Source of the DNA: Bog-473 sp963787485
GTDB taxonomy: Bacteria > Actinomycetota > Acidimicrobiia > Acidimicrobiales > RAAP-2
DNA length: 64,000 bases
Assembly (NCBI GenBank): GCA_963787485.1
Contig: CAWBDF010000010.1
Span: 1-64,000, forward strand
Direction of reading: 5' to 3'
A model generated the notes under the pieces. It made no database searches. It was not told where the DNA came from and saw nothing but the letters and a program-made list of their open reading frames with translations. This document shows positions 52,842 through 61,708 of the stretch, one piece after another. The number at the start of each line of letters is the position of its first letter. Within the stretch, counting starts at the first letter, position 1. The position numbers and the translations under genes were made by a program.

Positions 52842-54050
52842 TCAGAGAAGGCTCTGAGCGCGGAACGCAGTGATTGCCTCGCTCGAGTAACCCAGCTCGC
52901 GCAACACCTCGTCGGTGTGCTCGCCGAGAATGAATGGAGGAGCGGTGATGGACGGTGGTGAACCCGACAACTTGATGGGCGAGCCGAGGATCCGCACGCG
53001 GCCATACGACTCGTGCTCCACCTCGACGATCATTTCGCGGGCCTCGACGTGAGGATCGGCGATCACCTCTTCACCGGAGAGCACGGCGCCAGCAGGTATA
53101 CCCGCCTCGGCGAGGATCCGCATCGCCTCGAACTTTTCTCGTCCCAACGTCCATGCCCGGATGCTTGCGTCGACCTCGTCTCCCCGTGATTGGCTCGTGG
53201 CAAGCGGGTCGTCGGTGACAAGATCGGGCCGGCCCACGAGCGTGAGCAGCGCGGCCCACATTGGCCGCGTCTCCAGGCAGAGGATGTAGACCGCATCGAA
53301 CGGGCCCCCTCCGGCGCAGGGGTAAAGGTCGCCGGCGACCTTGACCCGGTTGCCACCCCGGCGGTAGTGCGAGGCGCTCGCCCCGTCCTCGTCGGCGAAG
53401 AACTGGGAAAACCATGCTCGGCCCATGCTGAGCATTGTGTCGTGGAGCGACGCCTCCACTTGCTGACCCGCACCGGTCCGCTGCCGTTGCCAGAGAGCGG
53501 CGATGATGCCGAGGGCGAGATGGATGCCCGTCGCGTTGTCCGAAACGGGGAACCTTTCAATCAGGGGCGGTCCGTCGCTCGTACCGGTGGCAGCCATGGC
53601 GCCGCTCGTCGCCTGAGCCACCATGTCGAACGCCTTATAGGACGCATATGGGCCCCATGTGCCGAAGCCCTTGGCGCGGGCGAAGATCACCTGAGGATTC
53701 GTCTCGCACAGTGTCTCATAACCGAGTCCGAGCTCTTCGAACTTGTTGGGTCCGAGGTTCTCGACCACAACGTCCGCTGTCCGTACGAGATCGAGAAACG
53801 CTCGATGGCCGTCACCGGATTTGAGGTCGAGTACCACGCTGCGCTTCGAGGAATTGAGTGTGGCGAAGAATGTTGGGAGCCGCCGTGTCCCATCGCCGAC
53901 GCCCGGCCGTTCAATCTTGATCACGTCAGCACCGAGCCACGCCAGTTGTTGCCCGCAGACGGTTCCGACCTCGAACTGCGACACTTCGACGACGCGTATG
54001 CCATTGAGGGCTGACTCAGTGATCGGATTCGCTCCGGCGGACGTGGACAT
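52842..54050 (-). CDS. CaiB/BaiF (family III) CoA-transferase
   Basis: This 402-residue family III transferase has GIRVVEVSQFEVGTVCGQQL, WLGADVIKIERPGVGD, TADVVVENLGPNKFEELGLG and the catalytic Asp in SYKAFDMVAQATSGAMAATG. EASLHDTMLSMGRAWF and a C-terminal domain ending in FILGEHTDEVLRELGYS complete it. It moves CoA between carboxylic acids, activating a catabolic intermediate. It heads the leftward group with cupin, amidohydrolase and SDR. Confidence 0.92.
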   Translation of the reverse strand: MSTSAGANPITESALNGIRVVEVSQFEVGTVCGQQLAWLGADVIKIERPGVGDGTRRLPTFFATLNSSKRSVVLDLKSGDGHRAFLDLVRTADVVVENLGPNKFEELGLGYETLCETNPQVIFARAKGFGTWGPYASYKAFDMVAQATSGAMAATGTSDGPPLIERFPVSDNATGIHLALGIIAALWQRQRTGAGQQVEASLHDTMLSMGRAWFSQFFADEDGASASHYRRGGNRVKVAGDLYPCAGGGPFDAVYILCLETRPMWAALLTLVGRPDLVTDDPLATSQSRGDEVDASIRAWTLGREKFEAMRILAEAGIPAGAVLSGEEVIADPHVEAREMIVEVEHESYGRVRILGSPIKLSGSPPSITAPPFILGEHTDEVLRELGYSSEAITAFRAQSLL

Positions 54051-54973
54051 GACCTCGATTCCTGAGGGGCAATTCGCTTGTATCCATCCCGAGCGATGCG
54101 AGCGCTCGCGAGGCAGGCTACCGGCGACACGACCTTGCCGGGGATTTTTCCTTCAGCTGTCTCGAGCCAGCGCCCTCACGGGATTGCTGGGCTGACCAAG
54201 GCCCGGCGCCGTCTACGACCCGGCGTGCCTAATCCGTAGGACACGATGCAAGAGCGTGGTGGGGACGCCGGTGAGCCTGAGCAGGCTGAACGGGCGCTCG
54301 TGCTTGCCCAACCCGGCGGCGATGTTCACTGCGAGACTGCAGGCGGCGATGATGAGGCACGCCGCGATGACCACCTCGGTCAGGCATCTCTCTGCGCACC
54401 ATGGCACGCGCGCTATTGGTCACCCGCTGAGAAACTGATCGTCTCGGCGACCTTCCGCGGACAGCGGAGGAGAAATGTTGAGCGAGCCGAGGACCGTACT
54501 TTGCGATGTCTCCTCCTCCCGGACCATTCGAGGAGGAGACAGTTCGGTCATCGGAGAACCGCTCACACACCCGTACATTCTCGCAGCCATTTTGGGTGGC
54601 GCTCAGAGGCGATCGCCGCCGATCGACTGCCCCCGAATACCACACCGGTCGGTGCGCTCATCCGATCTCTCGCTGGATCAGTCGCCTGGAAGAGAGTGGT
54701 TTCGAATCCACCGACGTATCAATCGAGGAAAGGACAAGGACGGGACGCCCACCCAGGCCATCCTCGAGATGTTGAGCCGTACGGCCGGATCAGGTGTACC
54801 CGTGATGGTCAAGCACTACCACCTGGGTGGCTTCACGCGTCGCTAGATGACATTTCTGAGAACGGGTGAGGTTGAGGGCGAGTTCCTGGGACACCCGTCC
54901 CCATGCGGTAATCCGGCATTCCCGGATGGTCCTCCCCATCAATCGGTCATCCACGGACCGACCAGGAGGACCA
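54051..54973. other. Gene-poor stretch containing an FtsX-like relic
   Basis: About 920 bp without an intact gene. Open frames on both strands lack family similarity except for the FtsX-like fragment listed separately. The rightward frame 54475-54846 (ending YHLGGFTRR) looks coding-poor, and I do not recognise it. The strong ribosome-binding site near 54964 belongs to the next small membrane-protein gene. Confidence 0.55.
54213..54407 (-). pseudogene. Fragment of an FtsX-like permease C-terminus
   Basis: A 64-residue open frame contains VVIAACLIIAACSLAVNIAA followed by ERPFSLLRLTGVPTTLLHRV. Hydrophobic helix plus RPFxLLRLTGxP is the hallmark of FtsX/MacB-type ABC permeases just before their last helices. 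The rest of the permease and its ATPase are missing on both sides, so this is a relic. Confidence 0.5.
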
Positions 54974-55309
54974 ATGACCCTGGTCGCGCAACGGTGGAAC
55001 AATCCCTGCATGGACGAGCCGGCGGAGCTGCAGTACAACAGACACTGGAGGCTGGCGGTGTGGGCATTTCGCGTGGGGTATGTCGGGCTGGCCGTCGCCA
55101 TCGCGGGCCTCATCGTGATGGCGTTGGGAGCCACGACGTGGGTCCTGGCCGCCGGGGTGATCATCTGGCTCGCCTCCGCCGCTGTCACGTTGGCGGGGCT
55201 CCTCTGGTCCCGGCAGGAGCTTCCAGAGCCGCGACCTGGGTACTGGTCGATGCGGTTCATGCTCATCCACGACACGGTCCACGCCCGGTCGTCGGCCCGG
55301 CGGTCCTGA
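54974..55309 (+). CDS. Small two-TM membrane protein
   Basis: This 111-residue protein has a clear AGGAGG site at 54964-54969. After a hydrophilic start (TLVAQRWNNPCMDEPAELQY) come two hydrophobic helices, VGYVGLAVAIAGLIVMALG and TWVLAAGVIIWLASAAVTLA, then RPGYWSMRFMLIHDTVHARS. The layout suggests an integral membrane protein with both ends in the cytoplasm. The function is unknown to me. Confidence 0.7.
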   Translation: MTLVAQRWNNPCMDEPAELQYNRHWRLAVWAFRVGYVGLAVAIAGLIVMALGATTWVLAAGVIIWLASAAVTLAGLLWSRQELPEPRPGYWSMRFMLIHDTVHARSSARRS

Positions 55310-55503
55310 TGGCTCCTCCTGTCGCGGCTGCGTCGGCCGTGCGGCGGTCTCCCGCGTTGTCGACCCGACCGGTATGTGTCGAAGACGGGCGGGCATTGGG
55401 CACCCGAACCTCCGGGACCGGGTCAGGTCTGAGTGGGGCCCTACAGCAGGATTCCTCGTCGTCCGGAGCGATCATGGCGAGAGTCACTGCGATTTGGGCA
55501 ACG

Positions 55504-56109
55504 TCAGAAAGCACTAGCCGGTTCATACACGTACCACTGAGAGCCAACCTTTACGCATGTGATCAAGGAGTACCTGTGGACGGGGGAGGCTTCAGATGCG
55601 ACGGCGGACGCGTACAAGGCGCGAAAGGTGTGGCGAGAGGAGAGAAATGTGGCGGGATTTCGGTTCGTGATGCACTTTGGTCGGGTGTCGCTCTGGCAGT
55701 CAGTCCCAACCGTCGCCACCAGGGCTTGCGTTCCCTTGACTGCGATGTAGCCGAGGGAGATCTGATCCTGTATGGATGAGGGCGGCGCATCGACTAATGC
55801 GGCGGAACACTTCATCTGAACGGCTGGCTGGAAGAAGGCGCAACCCTGCGCCAGGTGGCCGCCGTCAACCACGGCAAATTGTGCTTCAACAACTCCACCG
55901 GGGGAGGCCGTGCCCGGAGCAGGCTGGCTCCCCGGTTTTGTGATCGTGACGCCTTGACCCAGCGATGCCGCCCAGGTCGGTGCTGGCGTATGAGAAGTCA
56001 CGCGGTTGCTGGAGGCGGCGATGGCCGTGCTGACCGGTCCTGCTGCCTCCGAAACCAGGGCCAACAGCAACACCACACCCAAGCACCCGATCCGTGCTGG
56101 CAGTTTCAT
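55504..56109 (-). CDS. Secreted protein of unknown function
   Basis: This 201-residue protein starts at ATG 56109 with a signal peptide (KLPARIGCLGVVLLLALVSE, then AAGPVSTAIA). The mature part has TPAPTWAASLGQGVTITKPG, a cysteine pair around CAFFQPAVQMKC, DCQSDTRPKC and a C-terminal SLITCVKVGSQWYVYEPASA. The five cysteines point to disulfides. The ending VGSQWYVYEP resembles lumazine- or SnoaL-like extracytoplasmic domains, but I make no assignment. Confidence 0.65.
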   Translation of the reverse strand: MKLPARIGCLGVVLLLALVSEAAGPVSTAIAASSNRVTSHTPAPTWAASLGQGVTITKPGSQPAPGTASPGGVVEAQFAVVDGGHLAQGCAFFQPAVQMKCSAALVDAPPSSIQDQISLGYIAVKGTQALVATVGTDCQSDTRPKCITNRNPATFLSSRHTFRALYASAVASEASPVHRYSLITCVKVGSQWYVYEPASAF

Positions 56110-56340
56110 GAACGTCCTATTCGTCTGAGGGCGACGATTGTTATCACAACGGCGAAGGGGAGCGTATTCAGTGGGTGCCACAGTTCGACGCGCCGGGATG
56201 CCGGATCGACCCTGGACGTTGGACCTCAGCCACTAAATGCCCATATTCTCGGATTACACGTGCGGGAAATCGGTGAGACCTCGTGGTCTCGCGCTGATCG
56301 GGGACTCTCGCTACATTGAGATCTTCACCACGACGAGAGG

Positions 56341-56658
56341 ATGCCGATGTCGTCAATCTCAGGGCCCCAGCATCTCAGCGGCCATCATCGAGACACCCTG
56401 CTACAGATCTTTCAGCAAAAGACGAACTACAACGTGGAATGGCACGATGTCGTATCATTGCTCGAGGCGGTCGGATCCATCGAACAACAACACGACGACA
56501 TGTTTCTGTTCCGCATCGGCCAACAAACCGAGGTTCTCAGGCGTCCGAGTGACAAGGACATCGACGGACAACAGCTCGTCGATTTGCGCCGAATATTGAC
56601 GAGTGCCGGCTACGACACCATCGCCGCGGACCTCGAAGACAAGGGCAACGAAGTCTGA
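56341..56658 (+). CDS. Small conserved protein with HicA-like fold pattern
   Basis: This 105-residue protein has GHHRDTLLQIFQQKTNYNVE, WHDVVSLLEAVGSIEQQHDD, a short strand MFLFRIGQQTEVLRRP and DIDGQQLVDLRRILTSAGYD. The pattern HRxTLxxIFxHP...EWxDVxxLLxxxG is common in actinobacterial small proteins distantly related to HicA-type RNA-binding domains. No antitoxin gene is adjacent, so a toxin role is not supported. A relic of an eRF1-like gene follows directly. Confidence 0.65.
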   Translation: MPMSSISGPQHLSGHHRDTLLQIFQQKTNYNVEWHDVVSLLEAVGSIEQQHDDMFLFRIGQQTEVLRRPSDKDIDGQQLVDLRRILTSAGYDTIAADLEDKGNEV

Positions 56659-56660
56659 CA

Positions 56661-56890
56661 ATGGCAGACAGCTTGGAGCAGATCCGCGGAAGAACGTTGT
56701 CGCTGTCATCGACATTCACGAGACCTTTATCTACGTGACTGATGCTGCACCTGCACCTTGCCCCAATGGCCTGAGCGTCTCGTTGCGACGGACCCACATG
56801 GCCACCTTCACAGAGTCCGCCATCACTTGGGAAATCCTTCGTGTGCGCACGAAGGCGACAGTCCGGCTTACTGGCACGAGTTGACTATTC
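56661..56890 (+). pseudogene. Truncated, frameshifted eRF1-like (baeRF-type) protein relic
   Basis: Two frames hold pieces of one protein: NVVAVIDIHETFIYVTDAAP (about 56693-56752) and, in another frame, RLVATDPHGHLHRVRHHLGN then EGDSPAYWHELT (about 56780-56890). Together they match the start of a small actinobacterial eRF1-like family. The C-terminal half, including its GHGxGKANxSHH region, is missing and the pyridoxamine-oxidase-like gene lies there instead. At least one frameshift separates the pieces. Confidence 0.45.
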
Positions 56891-56913
56891 ACAGCGTGCC
56901 CCGGCATGTCGGG

Positions 56914-57504
56914 TCAGCGGCGCTCATCCGCCGAGTCCGAACGTCTCGTCGGCGACGATAATCCGGAGAGGCCGTCAAGGCTGGTTGCGTTCTTTTCGGC
57001 CCAATAGGCCCGGATCCCATCCCGTCCCTTTCGTTCGGCCCACTCGTCCAAAGTCGAACGATGACGATCGAACGACATGAGCGGTACGCCGTAGCCGCAG
57101 GAATCAGACACCCGATTCACGTCGATCACGATTATCGACCGCACCCCTGTACCTTCGCCTCCCGGGAACTTGTTGGCCAGTTCGGCAAAGTGTGCGGCAT
57201 CCTTCGGAACGACACGGCCTTTGCCATGCAAACGCACAATCCTCGGTGGCCCACTGAGCGCGCAGAACATCACCACGATACGACCGTTCTCTTGGAGGTG
57301 TGCGACCGTTTCGATCCCGCTGCCGGTCTGATCGAGATACGCCACCGTTCGCTCCCCTAAGACCGCAAACTCCTGACGGTTGCCTTTGGGAGAGCAGTTG
57401 ATCGAGCCGTTGGGATCGAGTGGTGCCGTGGAAACGAAAAAGACCGGTTGATCTGTCAGCCACTCTGCCAGTCGGTCATCGATGGCCTCATAGGTTCGAC
57501 CCAC
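56914..57504 (-). CDS. Pyridoxamine 5'-phosphate oxidase-fold protein
   Basis: The 196-residue protein has the split-barrel flavin-binding pattern: WLTDQPVFFVSTAPLDPNGS, INCSPKGNRQEFAVLGERTV, AYLDQTGSGIETVAHLQENG and RIVVMFCALSGPPRIVRLHG. The C-terminal SDSCGYGVPLMSFDRHRSTL with WAERKGRDGIRAYW marks the subgroup often annotated as PPOX-class or F420-binding. It might bind FMN, F420 or haem; sequence alone does not decide. Confidence 0.85.
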   Translation of the reverse strand: MGRTYEAIDDRLAEWLTDQPVFFVSTAPLDPNGSINCSPKGNRQEFAVLGERTVAYLDQTGSGIETVAHLQENGRIVVMFCALSGPPRIVRLHGKGRVVPKDAAHFAELANKFPGGEGTGVRSIIVIDVNRVSDSCGYGVPLMSFDRHRSTLDEWAERKGRDGIRAYWAEKNATSLDGLSGLSSPTRRSDSADERR

Positions 57505-57972
57505 CCCACGAGTATCGCGCTGCGCAATCGCCGCGTCGAAGACCTCAAGGCTCTGCCAAGGGTCTCAGCCGACGGCTGAGATCCCATCTGTCCCCGGGGC
57601 CACCGTGATCGACCCCAGCAGATCTGTCCCAATGGGGCGGTGCTCCACAAGTCACACGGTCGTTCGATACGACGCCCGCCCATCGCCTCTAAGCCGGGCT
57701 GCCCCGTACGCAGGCCGGGGGCTACGGAGGCGGGGGCGCACGGAGCCGAGGCGGAGGGACGCCCTGCGAGCGAAGGCCGCGCAGTCATGGCGGATCCGTA
57801 GAGACAGAGCACGTGGGCCCTCGCTTGAGAAGCGGAACCCGATCCTCGTCAAGCATGGGTTGGCCCTTGCTGACCCCTGCCGTCCAGAGCAGTTCTATCT
57901 TTGGGTGCCGTGACTGGTCCGAAGCATCCACCGACACCCTCGCAGGAACAAAGCTGTCACGACACGACCGAG
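57505..57972. other. Intergenic region with one perfect inverted repeat
   Basis: No recognisable gene lies in these 468 bp. A hairpin-forming sequence occurs at 57562-57582 (gtctcagcc, three-base loop, ggctgagat; arms match at 8 of 9 positions). It lacks a T tract, so it is not a convincing terminator. The right half should contain the promoter of the YihY-family gene. Confidence 0.5.
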
Positions 57973-59004
57973 ATGGAGGCGAATAGTCGACCCGGCCGGC
58001 TGGAAGCGCTCATCCGCCGCGGGGACAAGTTCCAGCAGAGACACGATGTGCTCGGATTTCCCTTCGCCGTCCTGCAGAAATTCGGCAACGACCAGGCTGG
58101 CAGCAAGGCAGCGCTCATCGCCTACTACGGCCTCTTCGCCGTGTTTCCGCTGTTGATGCTGTTCACAACCATCCTCGGTTACGTGCTGCACAACAATGAC
58201 CAGCTGCGCAAGGACCTCGTCGACAGCGCTCTTGGAAGCTTCCCGATCATCGGACCCCAGCTGCAATCACAGGTCCATACCCTGAGCGGGAGCGCCTTCG
58301 CCGTCGTCATCGGCGCCTTGCTCCTCTTGTACGGTGCCATTGGACTCGGACTGGCGACCCAGAGCGCGATGAACAAGGTGTGGAACATCCCTTACGTTCA
58401 GTGGCCTTCGTTGGTGATGCGTTATCTCCGAGGGTTCGCCGTCCTTGTGCTGCTCGCCGTCTCCACAGTTGGATCGACGGTGCTTACAGGATTCGCGACC
58501 CTGGCCTCACATACAGACATCTCGAGGGCGCTCTTGCTCATCGGATCTCTAGGCGTCAACTTCGGGCTCATTCTCCTCGCGTTCATGGTCATGACCGCTG
58601 AGAAATTCACGTGGCGTGATGTGGCGCTAGGCGCTGCGTTGGCCACGGTGTTCTGGCAGACGCTGCAACTACTCGGGAGCTGGTACGTGGGCCGCGAGCT
58701 CCAGCACGCGACGGAGACATACGGGTTCTTCGGCATCGTCATCGTCTTGTTGGCCTGGATCTACCTGGGGGCTCAGCTCTTCCTTCTCGCTGCGGAAATC
58801 AACGTGGTGAAGCGATACCGCCTCTGGCCACGGTCCGTGACCCAACCACCGCTCACCGCCGCGGACAGGGCTGTCTTTGAGCGCCTCGCAAAGATGGAGG
58901 TGCGTCGGGCAGAAGTCGCGGTACAGATCCAGTTCATGCCCGATGCGGACTTCGACCCGCTGGAGCCGTCGCCAGCCTCGACGAGGAGAGCGAGCGTCGA
59001 GTGA
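57973..59004 (+). CDS. YihY/BrkB-family inner membrane protein
   Basis: From ATG 57973 this 343-residue protein has about six TM helices, including ALIAYYGLFAVFPLLMLFTT, the conserved VVIGALLLLYGAIGLGLATQ, VLVLLAVSTVGSTVLTGFAT and FFGIVIVLLAWIYLGAQLFL. AMNKVWNIPYVQWPSLVMRY is a family motif. YihY proteins have been called RNase BN or virulence factor BrkB without firm activity; a transporter or exporter role is plausible. A hydrophilic tail of about 65 residues follows. Confidence 0.88.
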   Translation: MEANSRPGRLEALIRRGDKFQQRHDVLGFPFAVLQKFGNDQAGSKAALIAYYGLFAVFPLLMLFTTILGYVLHNNDQLRKDLVDSALGSFPIIGPQLQSQVHTLSGSAFAVVIGALLLLYGAIGLGLATQSAMNKVWNIPYVQWPSLVMRYLRGFAVLVLLAVSTVGSTVLTGFATLASHTDISRALLLIGSLGVNFGLILLAFMVMTAEKFTWRDVALGAALATVFWQTLQLLGSWYVGRELQHATETYGFFGIVIVLLAWIYLGAQLFLLAAEINVVKRYRLWPRSVTQPPLTAADRAVFERLAKMEVRRAEVAVQIQFMPDADFDPLEPSPASTRRASVE

Positions 59005-59440
59005 ACAAAGTGCGTTGACTGATCAAGATTGCCCACAGTGACCAGTTGAGTTTCCGATTGCTGACGCCGTGCCCAATGCCGTGACGAACCGACCACATCC
59101 AATTCTTAACGAAGGATGAGGGTTCCCCGACCCGATGCCCCAGGTTCGCCGGTCATTAGGAGGGCCTTACCTGCGGCTCGACGGGATCTTTGCCGGCTGG
59201 GGCGATGAGGCCTACCATTTGGTCGAAAATCGCACCAAGACTCATAGCGTTCTGACGCTCTCACCCTCCCCCATAGTCCTCGTACATTGCCGGCTCGGTG
59301 ACTCGATGGAGCAGCGCGTGGCGTCGCCTCACGTCTCAGGACAAGAACCAGCTGTTGTTTGAGTGAGACCTTTGACATTTCTGCGCCGGTGAACTCGATC
59401 CCTCATCCGACCCAAAGCGGTTGTCCTGATGTGACTCGGC
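59005..59440. other. Intergenic region, no intact gene; one copy of a 25-bp repeat
   Basis: About 435 bp without a supported gene. The frames here do not match families I know. Bases 59276-59300 (gtcctcgtacattgccggct + cggtg) recur with three mismatches at 62411-62435, possibly ends of a decayed insertion element. Confidence 0.45.
59276..59300 (+). repeat. 25-bp direct repeat, copy 1
   Basis: This copy matches 62411-62435 at 22 of 25 positions, same orientation, around the core cgtacattgccgg. The copies flank a segment of 3.1 kb with the S11-like gene and the MaoC pair. Confidence 0.5.
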
Positions 59441-60793
59441 TCAACGTGTCAGACGCCACCACACCCCGGGGCCCGAGAGCGCACTCGCTGTCCGCAGTTC
59501 CACTTGTGCTGAAATGCGTCCCGCTCCCCATCGCAACATCCCGACCGTGGACCCGCTGGGGAAGGGGCCATCCAACGGCCTGTGTCGAACTTCCAGAGTG
59601 GCAACAAGACCGGGCCACCCGATGACCGTGACCGGCTGTGCCACGGTCACGGGTGCCATCGAACCCCAGGCTGCATCGACTTCAGCGACTTTCTGGCCGG
59701 GAGCGAAGACGGTGAAGCCGTGCAGGGCAACGAAGACACTTCTCACCAACGCGTCACCCGCATCGACTGCGGCAGTCTTCGGGCCAAGTGCCCCGCCCGG
59801 CTGACCCAGCACGGCACCGATGAGCGTGACGTCTTTCCCGCCGATTTTCTGCTGTGCCGCGAAGAGATAGCAGCCCTGTGCACTCGAGTCGGACGTCGTC
59901 TTGATGCCGATGATGCCGTCATGCCCCAGGTCGAAATTGGGGTTGTAGACGACTGTGGTCATCGGCACGCTGGCCTGGGCCAGCGAGACGATCTGTCCGA
60001 GGATCGGGATCGACAGGGATGCCTCGCCCAGGCGGACGAGGTCCTCTGCTGTGCTCGTCGTGGCCGCGTCCACACCGCTCGGATCGGTGATGTGTGTCGA
60101 GGCGAGGCCGAGTCTGGTCGCTGCGGCATTCATCTTGATCACGAACGCGCTGATGCTTCCCGCGTCCCAGTCGGCGAGGACCGTCGCCATATCGGCTCCC
60201 GAGTCGACCAACAGCCCTTCGAGGGCTTGGAGCTCGGTGAGTGACTCTCCGGCTGCGACCGGGACTTCGGACACCTGTCTCGTCTGCCCGGCTTGATACG
60301 CCGCGAGCGCGTCGGCGGTGACGGGGATCGCAGGACCGTCGTCCCCCGGCGCCAACCGGTGATCTGACAGGACCACGTAGGCCGCGAGAAGCTCGGCCAG
60401 ACCGGCGACCGGAACGGACTTGGACCCACGTACCTGGCCCACCGTTCCAACACCCACGACCGTCGCCGCTGCCTCTCCGCTGCTTGGCCACGCAAAGGAT
60501 GGTGCCGTCCCTGGGAGACGGATTTCTCGGATCCTGAGGGTTCCGTGGGGGAGCGGTCGGATCCATTGTGCGATGGCACCCGCGCAGAGCGCCGCGACGA
60601 TGAGGGTTGTGCCCCACGTGAGGAGTCGCCGTCGCCGGCGCGAGGCGCGTAGCCCGGCAATGATCTCGAGCTGGTCTTGGCTCGGCAGAGGCAGCGGTCT
60701 GCCAATTTCGGCGAGGCGTTCCTCGTTTTCCCGAGGCAGTGCCCGCTTTCGGGCGTGTGCAGGACCTTTGTGTCTCCCCCTGTCGCCGTCCAT
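59441..60793 (-). CDS. S11 (D-Ala-D-Ala carboxypeptidase)-like membrane protein without catalytic residues
   Basis: The 450-residue protein has a basic cytoplasmic N-terminus, one TM anchor (LLTWGTTLIVAALCAGAIAQ) and an extracytoplasmic domain in the order of S11 penicillin-binding proteins. VPVAGLAELLAAYVVLSDHR lies where S11 enzymes have SxxK before the MTAY helix, but Ser and Lys appear as Gly and Glu. LLVDSGADMATVLADW replaces SGN with SGA. GIIGIKTTSDSSAQGCYLF keeps a KTT(S) version of KTG. It is therefore probably a non-enzymatic peptidoglycan-binding or regulatory relative. The motif alignment is by eye. Confidence 0.75.
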   Translation of the reverse strand: MDGDRGRHKGPAHARKRALPRENEERLAEIGRPLPLPSQDQLEIIAGLRASRRRRRLLTWGTTLIVAALCAGAIAQWIRPLPHGTLRIREIRLPGTAPSFAWPSSGEAAATVVGVGTVGQVRGSKSVPVAGLAELLAAYVVLSDHRLAPGDDGPAIPVTADALAAYQAGQTRQVSEVPVAAGESLTELQALEGLLVDSGADMATVLADWDAGSISAFVIKMNAAATRLGLASTHITDPSGVDAATTSTAEDLVRLGEASLSIPILGQIVSLAQASVPMTTVVYNPNFDLGHDGIIGIKTTSDSSAQGCYLFAAQQKIGGKDVTLIGAVLGQPGGALGPKTAAVDAGDALVRSVFVALHGFTVFAPGQKVAEVDAAWGSMAPVTVAQPVTVIGWPGLVATLEVRHRPLDGPFPSGSTVGMLRWGAGRISAQVELRTASALSGPGVWWRLTR

Positions 60794-61180
60794 GACCTCA
60801 ACGCTAAGGCCCCGACGCACAGCGCAGTGGGCATGTCCACCTGTGGCGCCGGTGCCGGGCATCTCGTGAACGCCAGTTCCAGGTTGGACCGACTCGCTGC
60901 CGTCCTGGTTGGAGGGCAAGGACGTTCGTTCCAGTCGCGAGGGTTGTCGTCATTGCCGATTGGCATGCCGCTCATCGTCTGCACACAAAGCCTCTTCCCC
61001 GGCGCGGAGACATCGACACCCGGTCGTCAAGCCGATTGCCACCACCTGGCCCTTGCACACAGTGATGGCCCGTCCGGCGTCCGCGTCATACGCTTCTCCC
61101 TCAGGATCATTGGAGTTTCCGAGGGGCCAAATCAGGAGGGCGGCGTCATAACCTCCGCCGTTGCGCCCTAGGGTCAAGCG
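60794..61180. other. Divergent intergenic region
   Basis: 387 bp between the divergent S11-like and MaoC-like genes. No gene is supported. It should contain both promoters; I cannot identify specific elements. Confidence 0.5.
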
Positions 61181-61708
61181 GTGCCCAAGTCCTGGATCAC
61201 TCACGAAATGCGTACACTCATTGGGCGCGAGTACGGGACAGTCCAAACGTCGCTGCCCATAGCGCTCTCGGACATCCGCAGGTGGGCTGCGGCCATCTAC
61301 TGGCCCGATGTCCCGCCCCGGCTGTTCTGGGACGAGGCTTACGCTGCGACAACGTCTCACCGGGGAGTGGTGGCGCCCGAGGAGTTCAACCCCTTCGCCT
61401 GGTTCACCGCCGCCGGCCCGAACGTGCCGCAGTCGTTCGAAGGCGTCGTAAGAGGCGGGACGATCGAGGAGAGTCTCGGCATAGAAGCGCCCGTGACGAC
61501 ACGGATCATGAACGGCGGCAGCCAGGTTCGCTACGGCGTTCGCATGCGGCCCGGGGACGTGATCGTGTGGGGACCAAACACGCTCGTCGACTACCAGGAG
61601 CGCCAGACCCGTCTCGGTCTCATGCTCATGACCGTCAGCGAGTACTCATGGACGAACCAGAACGGGGAGGTGGTGAAATCGATGCGCTCTACAGGGATGC
61701 GCTACTGA
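61181..61708 (+). CDS. MaoC-like dehydratase N-terminal domain protein (FAS1-type hot-dog)
   Basis: The 175-residue protein starts at GTG 61181 (PKSWITHEMRTLIGREYGTV). It has SDIRRWAAAIYWPDVPPRLF, APEEFNPFAWFTAAG and a core with MNGGSQVRYGVRMRPGDVIV and MLMTVSEYSWTNQNGEVV. This matches the non-catalytic half of two-subunit (R)-hydroxyacyl-CoA/ACP dehydratases such as HadA. The next gene overlaps its stop (TGATG) and supplies the catalytic-type half, so they should form a heterodimer. Confidence 0.85.
   Translation: MPKSWITHEMRTLIGREYGTVQTSLPIALSDIRRWAAAIYWPDVPPRLFWDEAYAATTSHRGVVAPEEFNPFAWFTAAGPNVPQSFEGVVRGGTIEESLGIEAPVTTRIMNGGSQVRYGVRMRPGDVIVWGPNTLVDYQERQTRLGLMLMTVSEYSWTNQNGEVVKSMRSTGMRY

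Noticed and set aside
54690..54730. tRNA-like T-arm (gtggtttcgaatccac)
   Set aside because: No acceptor, D-arm or anticodon stem can be built around it, and the stem is only four pairs with an eight-base loop.
56341..56658. HicA toxin of a toxin-antitoxin pair
   Set aside because: Only fold-level resemblance, and no HicB-like partner flanks it.
57605..57913. 102-residue rightward frame before the YihY-family gene
   Set aside because: Arg-rich composition without family similarity, no ribosome-binding site, and probably a GC-bias artefact.
59135..59362. 75-residue frame suggestive of a transposase tail
   Set aside because: No catalytic motif, no matching upstream part and no terminal inverted repeats; only the 25-bp repeat is reported.
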